Origin: Thermoflexales bacterium
GTDB lineage: Bacteria > Chloroflexota > Anaerolineae > Fen-1058
Length of the DNA: 63,199 nt
Reading direction: 5' to 3'
NCBI GenBank assembly: GCA_016931085.1
Contig: JAFGFO010000030.1
Coordinates: 1 to 63,199 of the forward strand
Below are positions 55,483-63,199 of the stretch, piece by piece. Within the stretch, counting starts at the first letter, position 1. Each line of letters starts with the position of its first letter. The position numbers and the translations under genes were made by a program. The notes beneath the pieces were generated by a model, which searched no databases, was not told the origin of the DNA, and worked only from the letters and a program-made list of their open reading frames with translations.

Positions 55483-55517
55483 ACGCATGACGTTTTACGC
55501 ATTACGCATTACGTACA
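55483..55517. repeat. Heptamer array starting ACG, 5 units
   Basis: ACGCATG, ACGTTTT, ACGCATT, ACGCATT, ACGTACA lie head to tail in the leader of the block B Kelch gene. A third sequence family with the same 7-bp period. Confidence 0.75.
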
Positions 55518-55518
55518 A

Positions 55519-55546
55519 GTATACCACTGTCTGGGCTAAAATCAAA
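55519..55546 (-). promoter_or_regulatory. Promoter for the block B Kelch gene
   Basis: Minus strand TTTGAT (55541-55546), 16 bp, TATACT (55519-55524) with TGG extending the -10. Confidence 0.55.
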
Positions 55547-55572
55547 GAAGGCCGCCTCAGCCGCCGAGGGCC

Positions 55573-56628
55573 TCAGCCGCCCACCGCCTTGGCGGCGGCT
55601 GCCGAGCGGGTGTGGATGTCCAGCTTTTCAAAGATGGCCTTGAGGTGGCGCTTGACGGTGTTGGTGCTGATGACCAATGCCTGGGCGATCTCCTTGTTGG
55701 TCATGCCCTGCGCCAGCAAATCCAGCACCTCCCGCTCGCGCCCGGTCAGGAGCTCCAGCTCGCTGCCGCCCAGACTGGCCGCCCGCGCCTCGCTCACGGC
55801 GCGCAGAAACGCGGCGCGATCAAAGGCCTGCTTTTCGAGATAGGCAAAGACGCCGTACTGGGTGTAGGTGCGCTCGATGTCATCAGGGGCGGCCATGCCA
55901 CTGACGACGATGGTGGGGATACCGGCCGCTCGCGCGCTGACCAGCAGACGGTAGCCGCCCAGCTCTTGCTCCGGCGCTCGCTCCCAGGCGGCGGCGCTGC
56001 CCAGCAGCGACAGATCTACCACCGCCAGCGCATAGCTCTCGCGGCGCAAGCAGCCCAGGGCCTCGCCCAGGCCGGCGCACGCGCGCACCAGGTAGCCGGC
56101 GTCGCCCAGCAGCTCGGCCAGGATGCTGCGCCAGCCCGAATCGTCTTCGACCAGCAGGGCCAGCCCAGACTGGCCGGGCGCTTCGGAAGCGCCGCCCGGC
56201 GGCTCCTCCAGGCTGGGCGCGCCGATCCAGGCTGGGGGGCGGGCCAGGGCACGCCCGATCAAGTCGCGGAACTGGGCGCGGTTGAAGCTTTCCTTGTGAA
56301 GGCAGGTAAACGCCCCGTGCTCGGTCAGGGCATTGACCGCCAGATCCACCGTGGCATAGCCGGTCAGCAGAATCGTCACACAGCCGGGATCGTAACGGCG
56401 CGCCGCTTCGAGCACGAGCAGACCGTCTTGGTTGTGTGGATCGCTGCCCACCAGCGACAAATCCACCAGCGCCAGGCGGTGAGGGGCAGAGCGCAGGTGA
56501 TGGACAGCCATCTCCAAATCGCCAGCCACGTCCACCGCCAGGCCGGCATCCGCCAGGATTTCGGCCAGGATTTGCTGCCAGGCGCGGTCGTCTTCGACAA
56601 TCAAGGCGTGCATTTCAGCCGGCGTCAT
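55573..56628 (-). CDS. Response regulator with two receiver domains and LuxR-type HTH (block B)
   Basis: 351 residues. Receiver 1 at about 8-125 (VEDDRAW, phospho-Asp in LALVDLSLVG, Lys in CLHKESF). Receiver 2 at about 160-285 (VEDDSGW, Asp in LAVVDLSLLG, Lys in YLEKQAF). LuxR-type HTH at about 290-345 (LTGREREVLDLLAQGMTNKEIAQAL...TNTVKRHLKAIFEKL). Both receivers keep the key residues. A Met at 56613 is an alternative start. The GAF sensor kinase gene lies 114 bp upstream on the same strand; the pair probably works together. The block A regulator has only one receiver. Confidence 0.92.
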   Translation of the reverse strand: MTPAEMHALIVEDDRAWQQILAEILADAGLAVDVAGDLEMAVHHLRSAPHRLALVDLSLVGSDPHNQDGLLVLEAARRYDPGCVTILLTGYATVDLAVNALTEHGAFTCLHKESFNRAQFRDLIGRALARPPAWIGAPSLEEPPGGASEAPGQSGLALLVEDDSGWRSILAELLGDAGYLVRACAGLGEALGCLRRESYALAVVDLSLLGSAAAWERAPEQELGGYRLLVSARAAGIPTIVVSGMAAPDDIERTYTQYGVFAYLEKQAFDRAAFLRAVSEARAASLGGSELELLTGREREVLDLLAQGMTNKEIAQALVISTNTVKRHLKAIFEKLDIHTRSAAAAKAVGG

Positions 56629-56742
56629 GACCTAACCTTCGAAAATAACCGCCGGGACCGCAAAGAACGCAAAGAAAATTCTTAAAATCTCCGCGGTCTT
56701 TGCGCTCTCTGCGGTGAAAAAATTCATCTTTAGCACATGGTG

Positions 56743-59010
56743 TCATGACACCTCCTTGGCCGGCAGCTTGAGATGAAAGGTCGTGCCGTGTTGGCCATCG
56801 CTCTCCACGCTGACCGATCCGCCCAGGCGGGCCATGAGCGTCTTGACCCACCACAGGCCAAAGCCGAGCTTGTTGGGGCGCGCTGCGGAGCGGCCTGAAA
56901 AGTCGAGCTCGAAAATCCGCTCGTGCAGCTCGGCCGGGATGCCGGGGCCATTGTCGCCCACGGCGATTTGGACCCAGTCGCCGCGCCGCGCGCCCTGGAT
57001 GGCAAGCTCCCCCTGCCCTTTCATCGCATCTAGCGCGTTCTGCAGCAGATTGGTGAACACCAGGACGAGACTTTGCCGCCCGCCCACCACCGGCGGCAGC
57101 TCCTCAAGAGCGTCGAGCCGGACGATAACGCCGGCCGGCAGCTCGGCTGCCTCGATGGCGGCCGCCACGCAAGCGGCCACGTTCACGGGCTCCACGTGGA
57201 TGGGGCGCAGGTGAGACAAGTTCTCGCGCACGGCCGCCAGCGCTTCCGCCGCGCTGCGCTCGATTTCGGCCAGGTTGGCCGCCAGGTAGCTATCGGCGGC
57301 CAGGGCCAGCCGGCACTTGTCCTGGATGCCCTGCACGCGCACAGGGATAGTGCCCAGCTTGTTGTTCATCGAGTGGAAAAGATTGGCGGCCACGTCTCCC
57401 ACGGCGGCAAAGGTCTCGGCCACCGCGCGTTGTTCCTGGGCGGCTCGCAGCGCTTCCTGGCGGGCCGCGTTGTGCACGGCCAGGGCCGCGTAGTGAGCCA
57501 GGCAAGTCAAGACCTTCTTATCCCACTCGGACCAGGCCAGGTGCTCCACGCCGCTCTCGCCAGCATACACGCCAAACGCCCCGAGCGGCTCACTCGCTTG
57601 GCGATCGCCGGTAGCCAGCACCGGCACGACCAGCGCGCGGTGCCAGCCTTGCTCCACAGCCAGATCGGGGCGGTTAAAACGTGGGTCGCTGCGCACGTCG
57701 CCAGACACCACCGGGCCGCGTTCGAGGATTGCCTGGCCACTGAGGCTGCCGTGCAGCGGCACTCGCTCGCCGTGCTGGTAGCCGGAGTTGGCCACTTGCA
57801 GCACCAACTGCTCCTCTTCCAGCGTCCAGACCGCGCTGGTGCTCACGCCCAGCAGCTCGCAAGCCAACTCGACCAGGTAGGACAAAAGCTCGCCGCACGG
57901 CTGCGCCAACAAGCGCTGCGCCACGTCTTGGAGGGCATCCAGCAGGCGTGCCTCCTGGATGGCAATCAACGCCTGGGTGGCCAGGGCTTGCAGCAGGTGG
58001 CTGTCTTGCTCGCTAAAGGCGCTCAGGCGGGGACTTTCCAGGTTGAGCACCCCCTCCAGGCGGCCGCTGGCGTCGATCAGCGGCACGGCCAACTCCGAGC
58101 GCATGTCCAGCCCGGCGTCGAAGGGATAATAAATACGCGCCCACGGCTCGGCACGCAGGTCGGGAATGCACACCGGCTGGCGGTGAGCAGCCACCCAGCC
58201 CATCACAGAGCTTTCGTCCAGCGGCAAAGCCTCCACCAAAGGCTGGGCCAGGCGCTCGCCGGCGACGGCGCGCGTGACCAACTGGCCGCTTTTACCCACC
58301 AGCCTAAAAATACCGTAATGCGCGTTGGTCACTTCCAACGCCATTTGCAAGATGGCTTCCAGCGTCTCTTCCAGCCGCAAGCGGGACGAGATCAGTAGCC
58401 CGGCGCGGCGCAGGCGGTTCAGCTCGTCCTCCTTGCGCGCCAGTTCGCGCCGGACGCCGGCCAGCCGGCGCGCCTGGTCGATGGCCATGGCCGCCTGGTT
58501 GACAAAGTTATCCAGCATGAGCAGCTCGAGCCGGCTAAAGCGGCGCGCCCGCCGCAGGTAGACGTACAGCGCGCCCACCGGCCGCCCCGCCACCTCAAGG
58601 GGGAAGCACGCCATCGTCTTGGCGCCGGCCCGCACCTTGGCCGGGTGAATGTCCAGGTCAGTCTCCTGGTAAGACAACACGGGGCGGCGTTGGCTGAGGG
58701 CGCGCACGCCTATGCCGGCTGGGCGAGGCGCGTCCTCGGGCGGCGTGCCCGGCGCTGTCCCCACACCGGATGGCTCACCGGCCGACACCCGCGAGTCCAG
58801 GTCAAAAGCCTCCCGGGCCGGGTCGTAGGTATAGATCACGGCCGAGGCGCCGGGCAGCACCTTGGTGGCGCTCTCGGCGATCAGGCGCAGCGTTGCTTCG
58901 ACGCTGATGCCATCGCGCGATCCGAGGCGGTTGATGGCCGCGCCGATTTGATTGAGACTGGCCAACGCCTCCAGCAGGCGTGGGTCAGCCTCGGGCGTGA
59001 CAGATGACAT
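56743..59010 (-). CDS. GAF-domain sensor histidine kinase (block B)
   Basis: 755 residues from ATG at 59010 (TGGAG upstream); an earlier ATG at 59160 would read through the promoter. No membrane segment, so cytoplasmic. Three GAF domains (about 20-180, 205-350, 365-520), then a divergent phospho-acceptor helix with H near 546 (LFHSMNNKLGTIPV) and an HATPase_c domain (VFTNLLQNALDAM, VGDNGPGIP, GFGLWWVKTLMARLGG). It is built differently from the CHASE4 kinase of block A but plays the same part next to a LuxR-type regulator. The gap to the regulator holds CGCAAAGAACGCAAAG-type intergenic text. Confidence 0.9.
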   Translation of the reverse strand: MSSVTPEADPRLLEALASLNQIGAAINRLGSRDGISVEATLRLIAESATKVLPGASAVIYTYDPAREAFDLDSRVSAGEPSGVGTAPGTPPEDAPRPAGIGVRALSQRRPVLSYQETDLDIHPAKVRAGAKTMACFPLEVAGRPVGALYVYLRRARRFSRLELLMLDNFVNQAAMAIDQARRLAGVRRELARKEDELNRLRRAGLLISSRLRLEETLEAILQMALEVTNAHYGIFRLVGKSGQLVTRAVAGERLAQPLVEALPLDESSVMGWVAAHRQPVCIPDLRAEPWARIYYPFDAGLDMRSELAVPLIDASGRLEGVLNLESPRLSAFSEQDSHLLQALATQALIAIQEARLLDALQDVAQRLLAQPCGELLSYLVELACELLGVSTSAVWTLEEEQLVLQVANSGYQHGERVPLHGSLSGQAILERGPVVSGDVRSDPRFNRPDLAVEQGWHRALVVPVLATGDRQASEPLGAFGVYAGESGVEHLAWSEWDKKVLTCLAHYAALAVHNAARQEALRAAQEQRAVAETFAAVGDVAANLFHSMNNKLGTIPVRVQGIQDKCRLALAADSYLAANLAEIERSAAEALAAVRENLSHLRPIHVEPVNVAACVAAAIEAAELPAGVIVRLDALEELPPVVGGRQSLVLVFTNLLQNALDAMKGQGELAIQGARRGDWVQIAVGDNGPGIPAELHERIFELDFSGRSAARPNKLGFGLWWVKTLMARLGGSVSVESDGQHGTTFHLKLPAKEVS

Positions 59011-59061
59011 GGTTACTTTCTCCAGGTGCAACGCACTCGAAGAAAGTGCGTCGCACCTAGA

Positions 59062-59090
59062 ATTGTACGCGAGGTGGGCGATTTTGTCTA
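59062..59090 (-). promoter_or_regulatory. Promoter for the block B kinase-regulator genes
   Basis: Minus strand TAGACA (59085-59090), 17 bp, TACAAT (59062-59067), 51 bp before the ATG. Confidence 0.65.
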
Positions 59091-59113
59091 TCACCCAAAT
59101 GGGGCATATTCGC

Positions 59114-59154
59114 AACACAAGTGCACCCACCTTAGCGGTGGGTGCACTTGTGTT
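59114..59154. terminator. 18-bp perfect hairpin after the block B TadG-like gene
   Basis: AACACAAGTGCACCCACC (59114-59131) with its exact reverse complement (59137-59154), loop TTAGC. It lies 47 bp past the TadG-like stop and upstream of the kinase promoter. Confidence 0.75.
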
Positions 59155-59201
59155 ATTCAATTGTCGGTCAGGTATACGATCTTGTGCCGTTACTACGGCC
59201 C

Positions 59202-60245
59202 TTAGGGCGTCAGCTTGATGCTATAGACGCCGGTTTCATTCTCGCAGGTGACGGAGGTGGCCCAATCGCCATTGACGATCGCGGGCGTGAGCACAGCGTG
59301 AATGCCAATATCGTCTTTATTGCTTCCGCCAAAGTTATAGCCGGTGATTTCCAGGGCACCATAACCAACCACACGGTAATTGCCGTTCGAGCCCACACCT
59401 TCAAAAGCGTCGAACAGTGGGAAGACGATGATCCGGCCGGTGTTGACCCAATACTGGTCGAGATTTTTCTTGAGCGCGGCCATATTACCGGTGGCCCCCT
59501 CCACCCAGTCACCAGGGTCGAGGCTGTGATCGTTCGGATTGTGTGGATTGATATAGGTCTCGCTGTCGCCAGGTGGCGTCATCGAAAACTCCAACTGGTT
59601 CGCGTCGGGCGAGCCAGCCCACGTCAGCCAACCAAAGTTGCCCGGCATACTCTCCTCACCTGATGGCGCATCACGGATGATGACTTCCTCGCCCAGCACG
59701 AAGCCACCCGTTGGAGGAATGCGGGTAAGAGGGTAAAGCCCGCCGCTGACCCGGCCAACCTGCGCATAGCGCGCCTTGGCGCTCGCCTTGGCGCCCAGGA
59801 CATCCTGGCCCATAATGCCGGCCAAAAAGCTCTGGGTGGGGTTGCTGACGATACCTTCGACGCCCCGCGCTGCGCCAGGGCCACAGCCGCACGGCACGGC
59901 GCCGCTGCCGATCTTGGCCAGGCGCGTGCCCTCCGAGTCGAGATACCAGAGCTCGAGCGGGTTCGCGGCCACGTCGATGTCGTTGGCGGTTGCCAACTCG
60001 GCCGCTTTTCCAGTGATGTTGCTGGCGACCGGGTTCGTGTTGGGATCGGTGTCCAGGTACTTGTTACATTCTATTGCCAACTGCCGCGTGCCGGCGAGTG
60101 CCACGGCGTCAGCCGCGTTCTGCGCCTCTCGCTTGGCGGTGTAAGCATTGCCGGCGTCGATGGCCAGGGCAGCAAAGATCAGCAAGACAACCATGCCGAT
60201 GGCCAAGATGACGATTGCCTGACCTTGTTCATTTTTCCTAAACAT
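59202..60245 (-). CDS. TadG-like pseudopilin-related protein (block B)
   Basis: 347 residues, ATG with AGGAGG upstream. N-terminus GQAIVILAIGMVVLLIFAALAIDAG, then REAQNAADAVALAGTRQLAIECN, the TadE/G-like signature. No +5 Glu. The outer part shares GNFGWLTWAG, TPPGDSETY and VFPLFDAFEGVG with the block A protein, so the two are paralogues across their length. It is separated from the TadE-like gene by 202 bp with two strong hairpins, unlike block A. Confidence 0.86.
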   Translation of the reverse strand: MFRKNEQGQAIVILAIGMVVLLIFAALAIDAGNAYTAKREAQNAADAVALAGTRQLAIECNKYLDTDPNTNPVASNITGKAAELATANDIDVAANPLELWYLDSEGTRLAKIGSGAVPCGCGPGAARGVEGIVSNPTQSFLAGIMGQDVLGAKASAKARYAQVGRVSGGLYPLTRIPPTGGFVLGEEVIIRDAPSGEESMPGNFGWLTWAGSPDANQLEFSMTPPGDSETYINPHNPNDHSLDPGDWVEGATGNMAALKKNLDQYWVNTGRIIVFPLFDAFEGVGSNGNYRVVGYGALEITGYNFGGSNKDDIGIHAVLTPAIVNGDWATSVTCENETGVYSIKLTP

Positions 60246-60365
60246 GTTTACCTCCTATGGGTTGAATAGACCGCTGCCGGTCATTTTTAGACTGTTTCTC
60301 TGTCTCTACACATAATACCGCTGAGGAGGCCAAAAAGATACGGGGGAAGCCACCAGTTTCTTAAA

Positions 60366-60448
60366 CAGCCCAGGCCGGCAGTCTTGCCGGCCTGGGCTGG
60401 AGTTCACGCAACGGGTGTTATGCTGAGCCAGCTCAGCATAACACCCGT
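60366..60448. terminator. Two strong hairpins between the block B TadE-like and TadG-like genes
   Basis: Hairpin 1: CAGCCCAGGCCGGCA (60366-60380) with 60385-60399, 15 bp perfect. Hairpin 2: ACGGGTGTTATGCTGAG (60411-60427) with 60432-60448, 17 bp perfect, ending at the TadE-like stop codon. Neither has a long T-run. They may end most transcripts or protect the upstream mRNA. Confidence 0.75.
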
Positions 60449-60888
60449 CACTGGATGACCTGGGTGGCCAAGGCTCTGATCACCAAGATATCACTGCCGA
60501 CAATCGTCGAGACAAAGGGTGTGATGAGCTGGAAATCGTAACTCACCGTCACGCTGACCAACTGGCCCGGGCTGGGGTTGGTGTACGAAGTGATGACATG
60601 CACATTAGCCGGATTGACCATGCCTGTTTCGGCGCTCGAGTTCTTGACGCGGTCCTCGACATTATTAGGCGCGGCACAATTGGCCGGCGTGAGGCAGCTT
60701 GGTTTGATGGAGGCGTAGATGGCGCCTTCGCCGGCGGCGTCGGTGATGGCGATCTTGGTAAAGTACGCCCGGCCCAGATCGACAAGCCCGGCCAGCAGCA
60801 GGGCCACCAGGATGCTCACCAAGACGAACTCGACCAGACTCTGGCCTGACTCGTTTTTTCTCTGCAATCGAACATATAGCTCGTTCAT
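60448..60888 (-). CDS. TadE-like pseudopilin (block B)
   Basis: 146 residues from ATG at 60888 (AAGGAG upstream). SGQSLVEFVLVSILVALLLAG has Glu at +5 of the G|x cleavage form, followed by VDLGRAYFTKIAITDAAGEGAIYAS. The end TPFVSTIVGSDILVIRALATQ matches the block A protein. It starts 20 bp after the TadE-PKD gene, so they are one transcript. Confidence 0.88.
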   Translation of the reverse strand: MNELYVRLQRKNESGQSLVEFVLVSILVALLLAGLVDLGRAYFTKIAITDAAGEGAIYASIKPSCLTPANCAAPNNVEDRVKNSSAETGMVNPANVHVITSYTNPSPGQLVSVTVSYDFQLITPFVSTIVGSDILVIRALATQVIQ

Positions 60889-60908
60889 CGTAATCACTCC
60901 TTCCCAAA

Positions 60909-62927
60909 CTACGGGCAAGTCGTCGCCGGGCAGCTCGTGACAGCGGACTGCGTGGCCGAGATGACCACCGTCGCGCCGCCGATCACCGCCGAGGCCGTGG
61001 TGAGGTGCGTATCACCTTTGTCACCGGTACCGGTCTCCACCAGCTTGCAAAAGCGGTAGTTGCTGTAGGGATCCAACTCCACGCCGGCCGTGGTATCCCG
61101 GACGACGATGGACGTCATCGGCAGCTTCAAGGTATTGGTGAGCGTGGCGCGCACGTAGATATTGGCTTTGTTGTTGGCCGAAGCGCACACCTCGTAGGTG
61201 GCGAAATACAGATCCACCACCGAGATGTAGCTGGTCTTGGTGTTGGTATCACTCCAGCCCGAACCCGACGCCGTCAGGGTCACCGTATAGATCCCCCCAT
61301 ACAGGTACAAGTGAGTCGGATTCTGCAGGCTGCTCGCCCAGCCATCGCCAAAGTTCCAGCTCCAGGCCGTCGGGCTGCCGGTAGAAGCATCGGTGCACGA
61401 GATGGTGAGCGGATTGACACCAGCGACAGGCGTACAACTGAACTCGGCAACTCCCGATGCCACGACGATGTAGCCAGTCTTGAGCTCGGTATCGCTGCCG
61501 TTCGGGCCAGAGGCGGTCAGGGAGACGTTATAGGTGCCTGGCGCATTGTAGGTGTGAGAAGGATTCTGCTGGCTGCTCGTCCCACCATCGCCAAAATCCC
61601 AACTCCACGAGCTTGGCTCACCGATAGAGGCGTCGGTGCACGAGACGCTCAAGGGCACAGCCCCCGAGGTAGGCGTGCAGTCGAAGAGGGCGTCGACCGG
61701 CGGGGCGGTAACCGCGATGGTCGTTTGCGCAGAGGCCGAGCCGCCCCCATGACCCTGGACCGTCAGCCGGACAGTAAAATCGCCGGCTGCGTAGTAGATG
61801 TGAGTGGGCGGGGGATAGCCGTAATCCGAGCTGCCGTCCCCCCACTCCCAGATATAGACCGCGATGTCGCCCGACGTCGCCGCCGTGCAATTGACCGCCA
61901 GGGGTGCCTGCCCGCTCGACGGCGAGCAGTTGAGCGCCGATACGCCGGCCGGCTCGTACACCGTGATGGTCTGATTGGCCGTGCTGCTGCCGCCGGGGCC
62001 GGTGACGGTCAACTGGACCACGAAGGAGCCGGCGTTGGAGTAAGTATGCGCGGGTGGGTTTCGGTCCGTGCTGCTGCCGCCGTCGCCAAAATCCCATGTC
62101 CAGTCCGTAACGCTGCCGGTCGAATTATCGGTGCAGATCACGTCCAAGGGGCGGTTGCCCGACGAGGGCGAGCAGGTGAAGGCGGCCACCGGGCCAGGGC
62201 TGACGACAATGGTCACCGAGGCTGTATCGGAGCCGCCCGGCCCAAGTACCGTCAACTGGACCGTATAGCTGCCCGCGTTGGAGTAGGTGTGCACAGGCGG
62301 GTTTTGGTCGGTGCTGCTCGTGCCATCGCCAAAATCCCAGCTCCATGACGTTGGGCCGCCAGTCGAATTATCGGTGCATGTCACTTGAAGCGGCACGCCA
62401 CCGCTCACAGGCGTGCACACAGGCACGGCCACCGGCGGCCCCGGCGTCGGCGTGACGGTCGCCGGCGGCGGCGGCGGCGGCGGCGGCGGGACGGCTCCCG
62501 TCAGCAGGATTGTGCGCGAGGCCGTATAGCGGATCGGGACAGAGGTGATAAAGTTGTTGATGACGGGTGTCAGGGGAGTGATGGCCGCCTCCACAGTCAC
62601 CTTGACGCGGTAGCCCGACATCACCGGATCGGGATAGCCTGGGCAGACGGCCTGCTGCGTAGCCCCATCGTCGAAGGTGACAACGGCGATCACGTCGGCG
62701 CGTGGCACAAGGATCAGGTTGGTCGCCTTGTTCTCGATGCCGGCACAATCGCTGGGGTAGACCGCCCCGTGGCGCACCGCCTCGCGGGCCGCGTTCGAGA
62801 CCTCGTTAAAGATAAAGATGATGCGGGCAAAGTCGATGATGCCCAGGCTCAAGAACAAGATGATGGGCAATACCAAGGCAAATTCGACCAGGCCCTGCCC
62901 CCTGGGCGCGCTTTCTTTAGGCTCCAT
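60909..62927 (-). CDS. TadE-like N-terminus fused to five PKD domains (block B)
   Basis: 672 residues from ATG at 62927 (GAGGAGGTG upstream). The pseudopilin start RGQGLVEFALVLPIILFLSLG has Glu at +5. The next 150 residues match the block A VWA protein (FNEVSNAAREAVRHGAVYPS, AAITPLTPVINNFITSVPI). A Pro-rich linker of nine prolines is followed by five PKD domains of about 80 residues. PKD 1, 2, 4 and 5 have W(D/N)FGDG; PKD 3 has WEWGDG. A C-terminal domain ends TASAVIGGATVVISATQS. PKD domains are common binding or spacer modules on surface proteins. It is the counterpart of the VWA protein with a different distal part. Confidence 0.87.
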   Translation of the reverse strand: MEPKESAPRGQGLVEFALVLPIILFLSLGIIDFARIIFIFNEVSNAAREAVRHGAVYPSDCAGIENKATNLILVPRADVIAVVTFDDGATQQAVCPGYPDPVMSGYRVKVTVEAAITPLTPVINNFITSVPIRYTASRTILLTGAVPPPPPPPPPATVTPTPGPPVAVPVCTPVSGGVPLQVTCTDNSTGGPTSWSWDFGDGTSSTDQNPPVHTYSNAGSYTVQLTVLGPGGSDTASVTIVVSPGPVAAFTCSPSSGNRPLDVICTDNSTGSVTDWTWDFGDGGSSTDRNPPAHTYSNAGSFVVQLTVTGPGGSSTANQTITVYEPAGVSALNCSPSSGQAPLAVNCTAATSGDIAVYIWEWGDGSSDYGYPPPTHIYYAAGDFTVRLTVQGHGGGSASAQTTIAVTAPPVDALFDCTPTSGAVPLSVSCTDASIGEPSSWSWDFGDGGTSSQQNPSHTYNAPGTYNVSLTASGPNGSDTELKTGYIVVASGVAEFSCTPVAGVNPLTISCTDASTGSPTAWSWNFGDGWASSLQNPTHLYLYGGIYTVTLTASGSGWSDTNTKTSYISVVDLYFATYEVCASANNKANIYVRATLTNTLKLPMTSIVVRDTTAGVELDPYSNYRFCKLVETGTGDKGDTHLTTASAVIGGATVVISATQSAVTSCPATTCP

Positions 62928-63199
62928 GTTGCACCTCCTCAAGTAAGTAGTCTCGTCGGCGAGTTGATGATAAAAAACAAAACGCAAAAAAATTGGCCGA
63001 TGGCACCCGACAAGGACACCACTTGGGAGTCTGCAGTGTTATTGTATCAAAAAAAACCATTTCTGTCTGTAGTACGCTAGTCCCACTGTAAACCTTCCAG
63101 GAAGGGAGTAGTGGGCATTCGAAGCGAAAGGCAATTGCGGGCATACATCCCCCACAATGGCGTCATTTTGCGGCCTGTCGCCCCACTTACCTCCCCGAA
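62928..63199. other. Right-end gap, promoter region of the block B Tad-type genes
   Basis: No convincing coding sequence. On the minus strand a TGATACAAT extended -10-like motif follows a T-run near 63045-63055, and a short inverted repeat, CTTCC-AGGAAG, lies near 63093. The window ends before the neighbouring gene. Confidence 0.4.

Noticed and set aside
56640..56742. CGCAAAGAACGCAAAG...CTTTGCGCTCTCTGCGG as a terminator or operator
   Set aside because: It has loose dyad symmetry but no compact stem, and resembles generic intergenic repeats of other genomes.
33279..62927. Complete Tad secretion system
   Set aside because: Only TadE- and TadG-like proteins are present. No TadA ATPase, TadB/C, Flp major pilin, secretin or prepilin peptidase gene was seen in the window.

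Overview
The window is a GC-rich, gene-dense piece of bacterial chromosome, most likely from a Chloroflexota (Anaerolineae-like) genome. The lineage call is an inference. It rests on large secreted Kelch/DUF11, PKD and VWA proteins, a DUF5667 protein paired with an ECF sigma factor, a CHASE4/multi-GAF kinase, a 7TM-SpoIIE phosphatase, and secreted proteins ending in an (I/V)YLP(L/I) tail. No rRNA, tRNA, CRISPR array, prophage or complete insertion sequence was recognised.

Left part (1-28 kb). A truncated gatB is followed by small membrane/SH3 proteins and a large secreted amidase. Housekeeping and metabolic genes come next: a two-CXXC disulfide oxidoreductase, fabF-fabH, pyrG, a Roadblock protein, lysine 2,3-aminomutase with a NIL-domain partner, a lipoprotein PPIase, two related membrane-anchored proteins with a KaiC-like ATPase, rsmI and kbl. 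A carbohydrate section follows: a secreted GH9 glucanase, an MFS exporter, a 7TM-PAS-PP2C phosphatase and a GH31 glycosidase. It ends with pepA.

Middle part (28-46 kb), block A, all on the minus strand. It has a Kelch-DUF11 surface protein, a Tad-like pseudopilin set (TadG-like, TadE-like, and a TadE-like N-terminus fused to VWA) and a LuxR-type response regulator with a CHASE4-GAF kinase. The two-component genes are packed with a deoxynucleoside kinase, a Ser/Thr kinase and an S9 peptidase. A spacer region (46-51 kb) holds a DUF4332 protein, a divergent Amt-like protein, rsfS, an ECF sigma factor with a DUF5667 protein, and a LysM protein.

Right part (51-63 kb), block B, contains the same kinds of component in another order: Kelch-DUF11 protein, double-receiver regulator, GAF kinase, TadG-like, TadE-like, and a TadE-like N-terminus fused to five PKD domains. 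A and B look like two copies of one two-component-linked surface-assembly module with exchanged tip domains. This is the best candidate for an undescribed system here. No TadA/B/C or prepilin peptidase gene lies in the window, so the export machinery must be elsewhere.

The DNA between genes is rich in short repeats. There are 7-bp-unit arrays, 33-bp nested palindromes, GTAGGGGC palindromes and a 34-bp palindrome that also sits inside coding sequences (ECF sigma factor, Ser/Thr kinase, and half a copy in GH31). Several genes end inside such repeats, which supply their stop codons. Sigma-70-like promoters with 16-17 bp spacing, or extended -10 elements, are visible before many transcription units.
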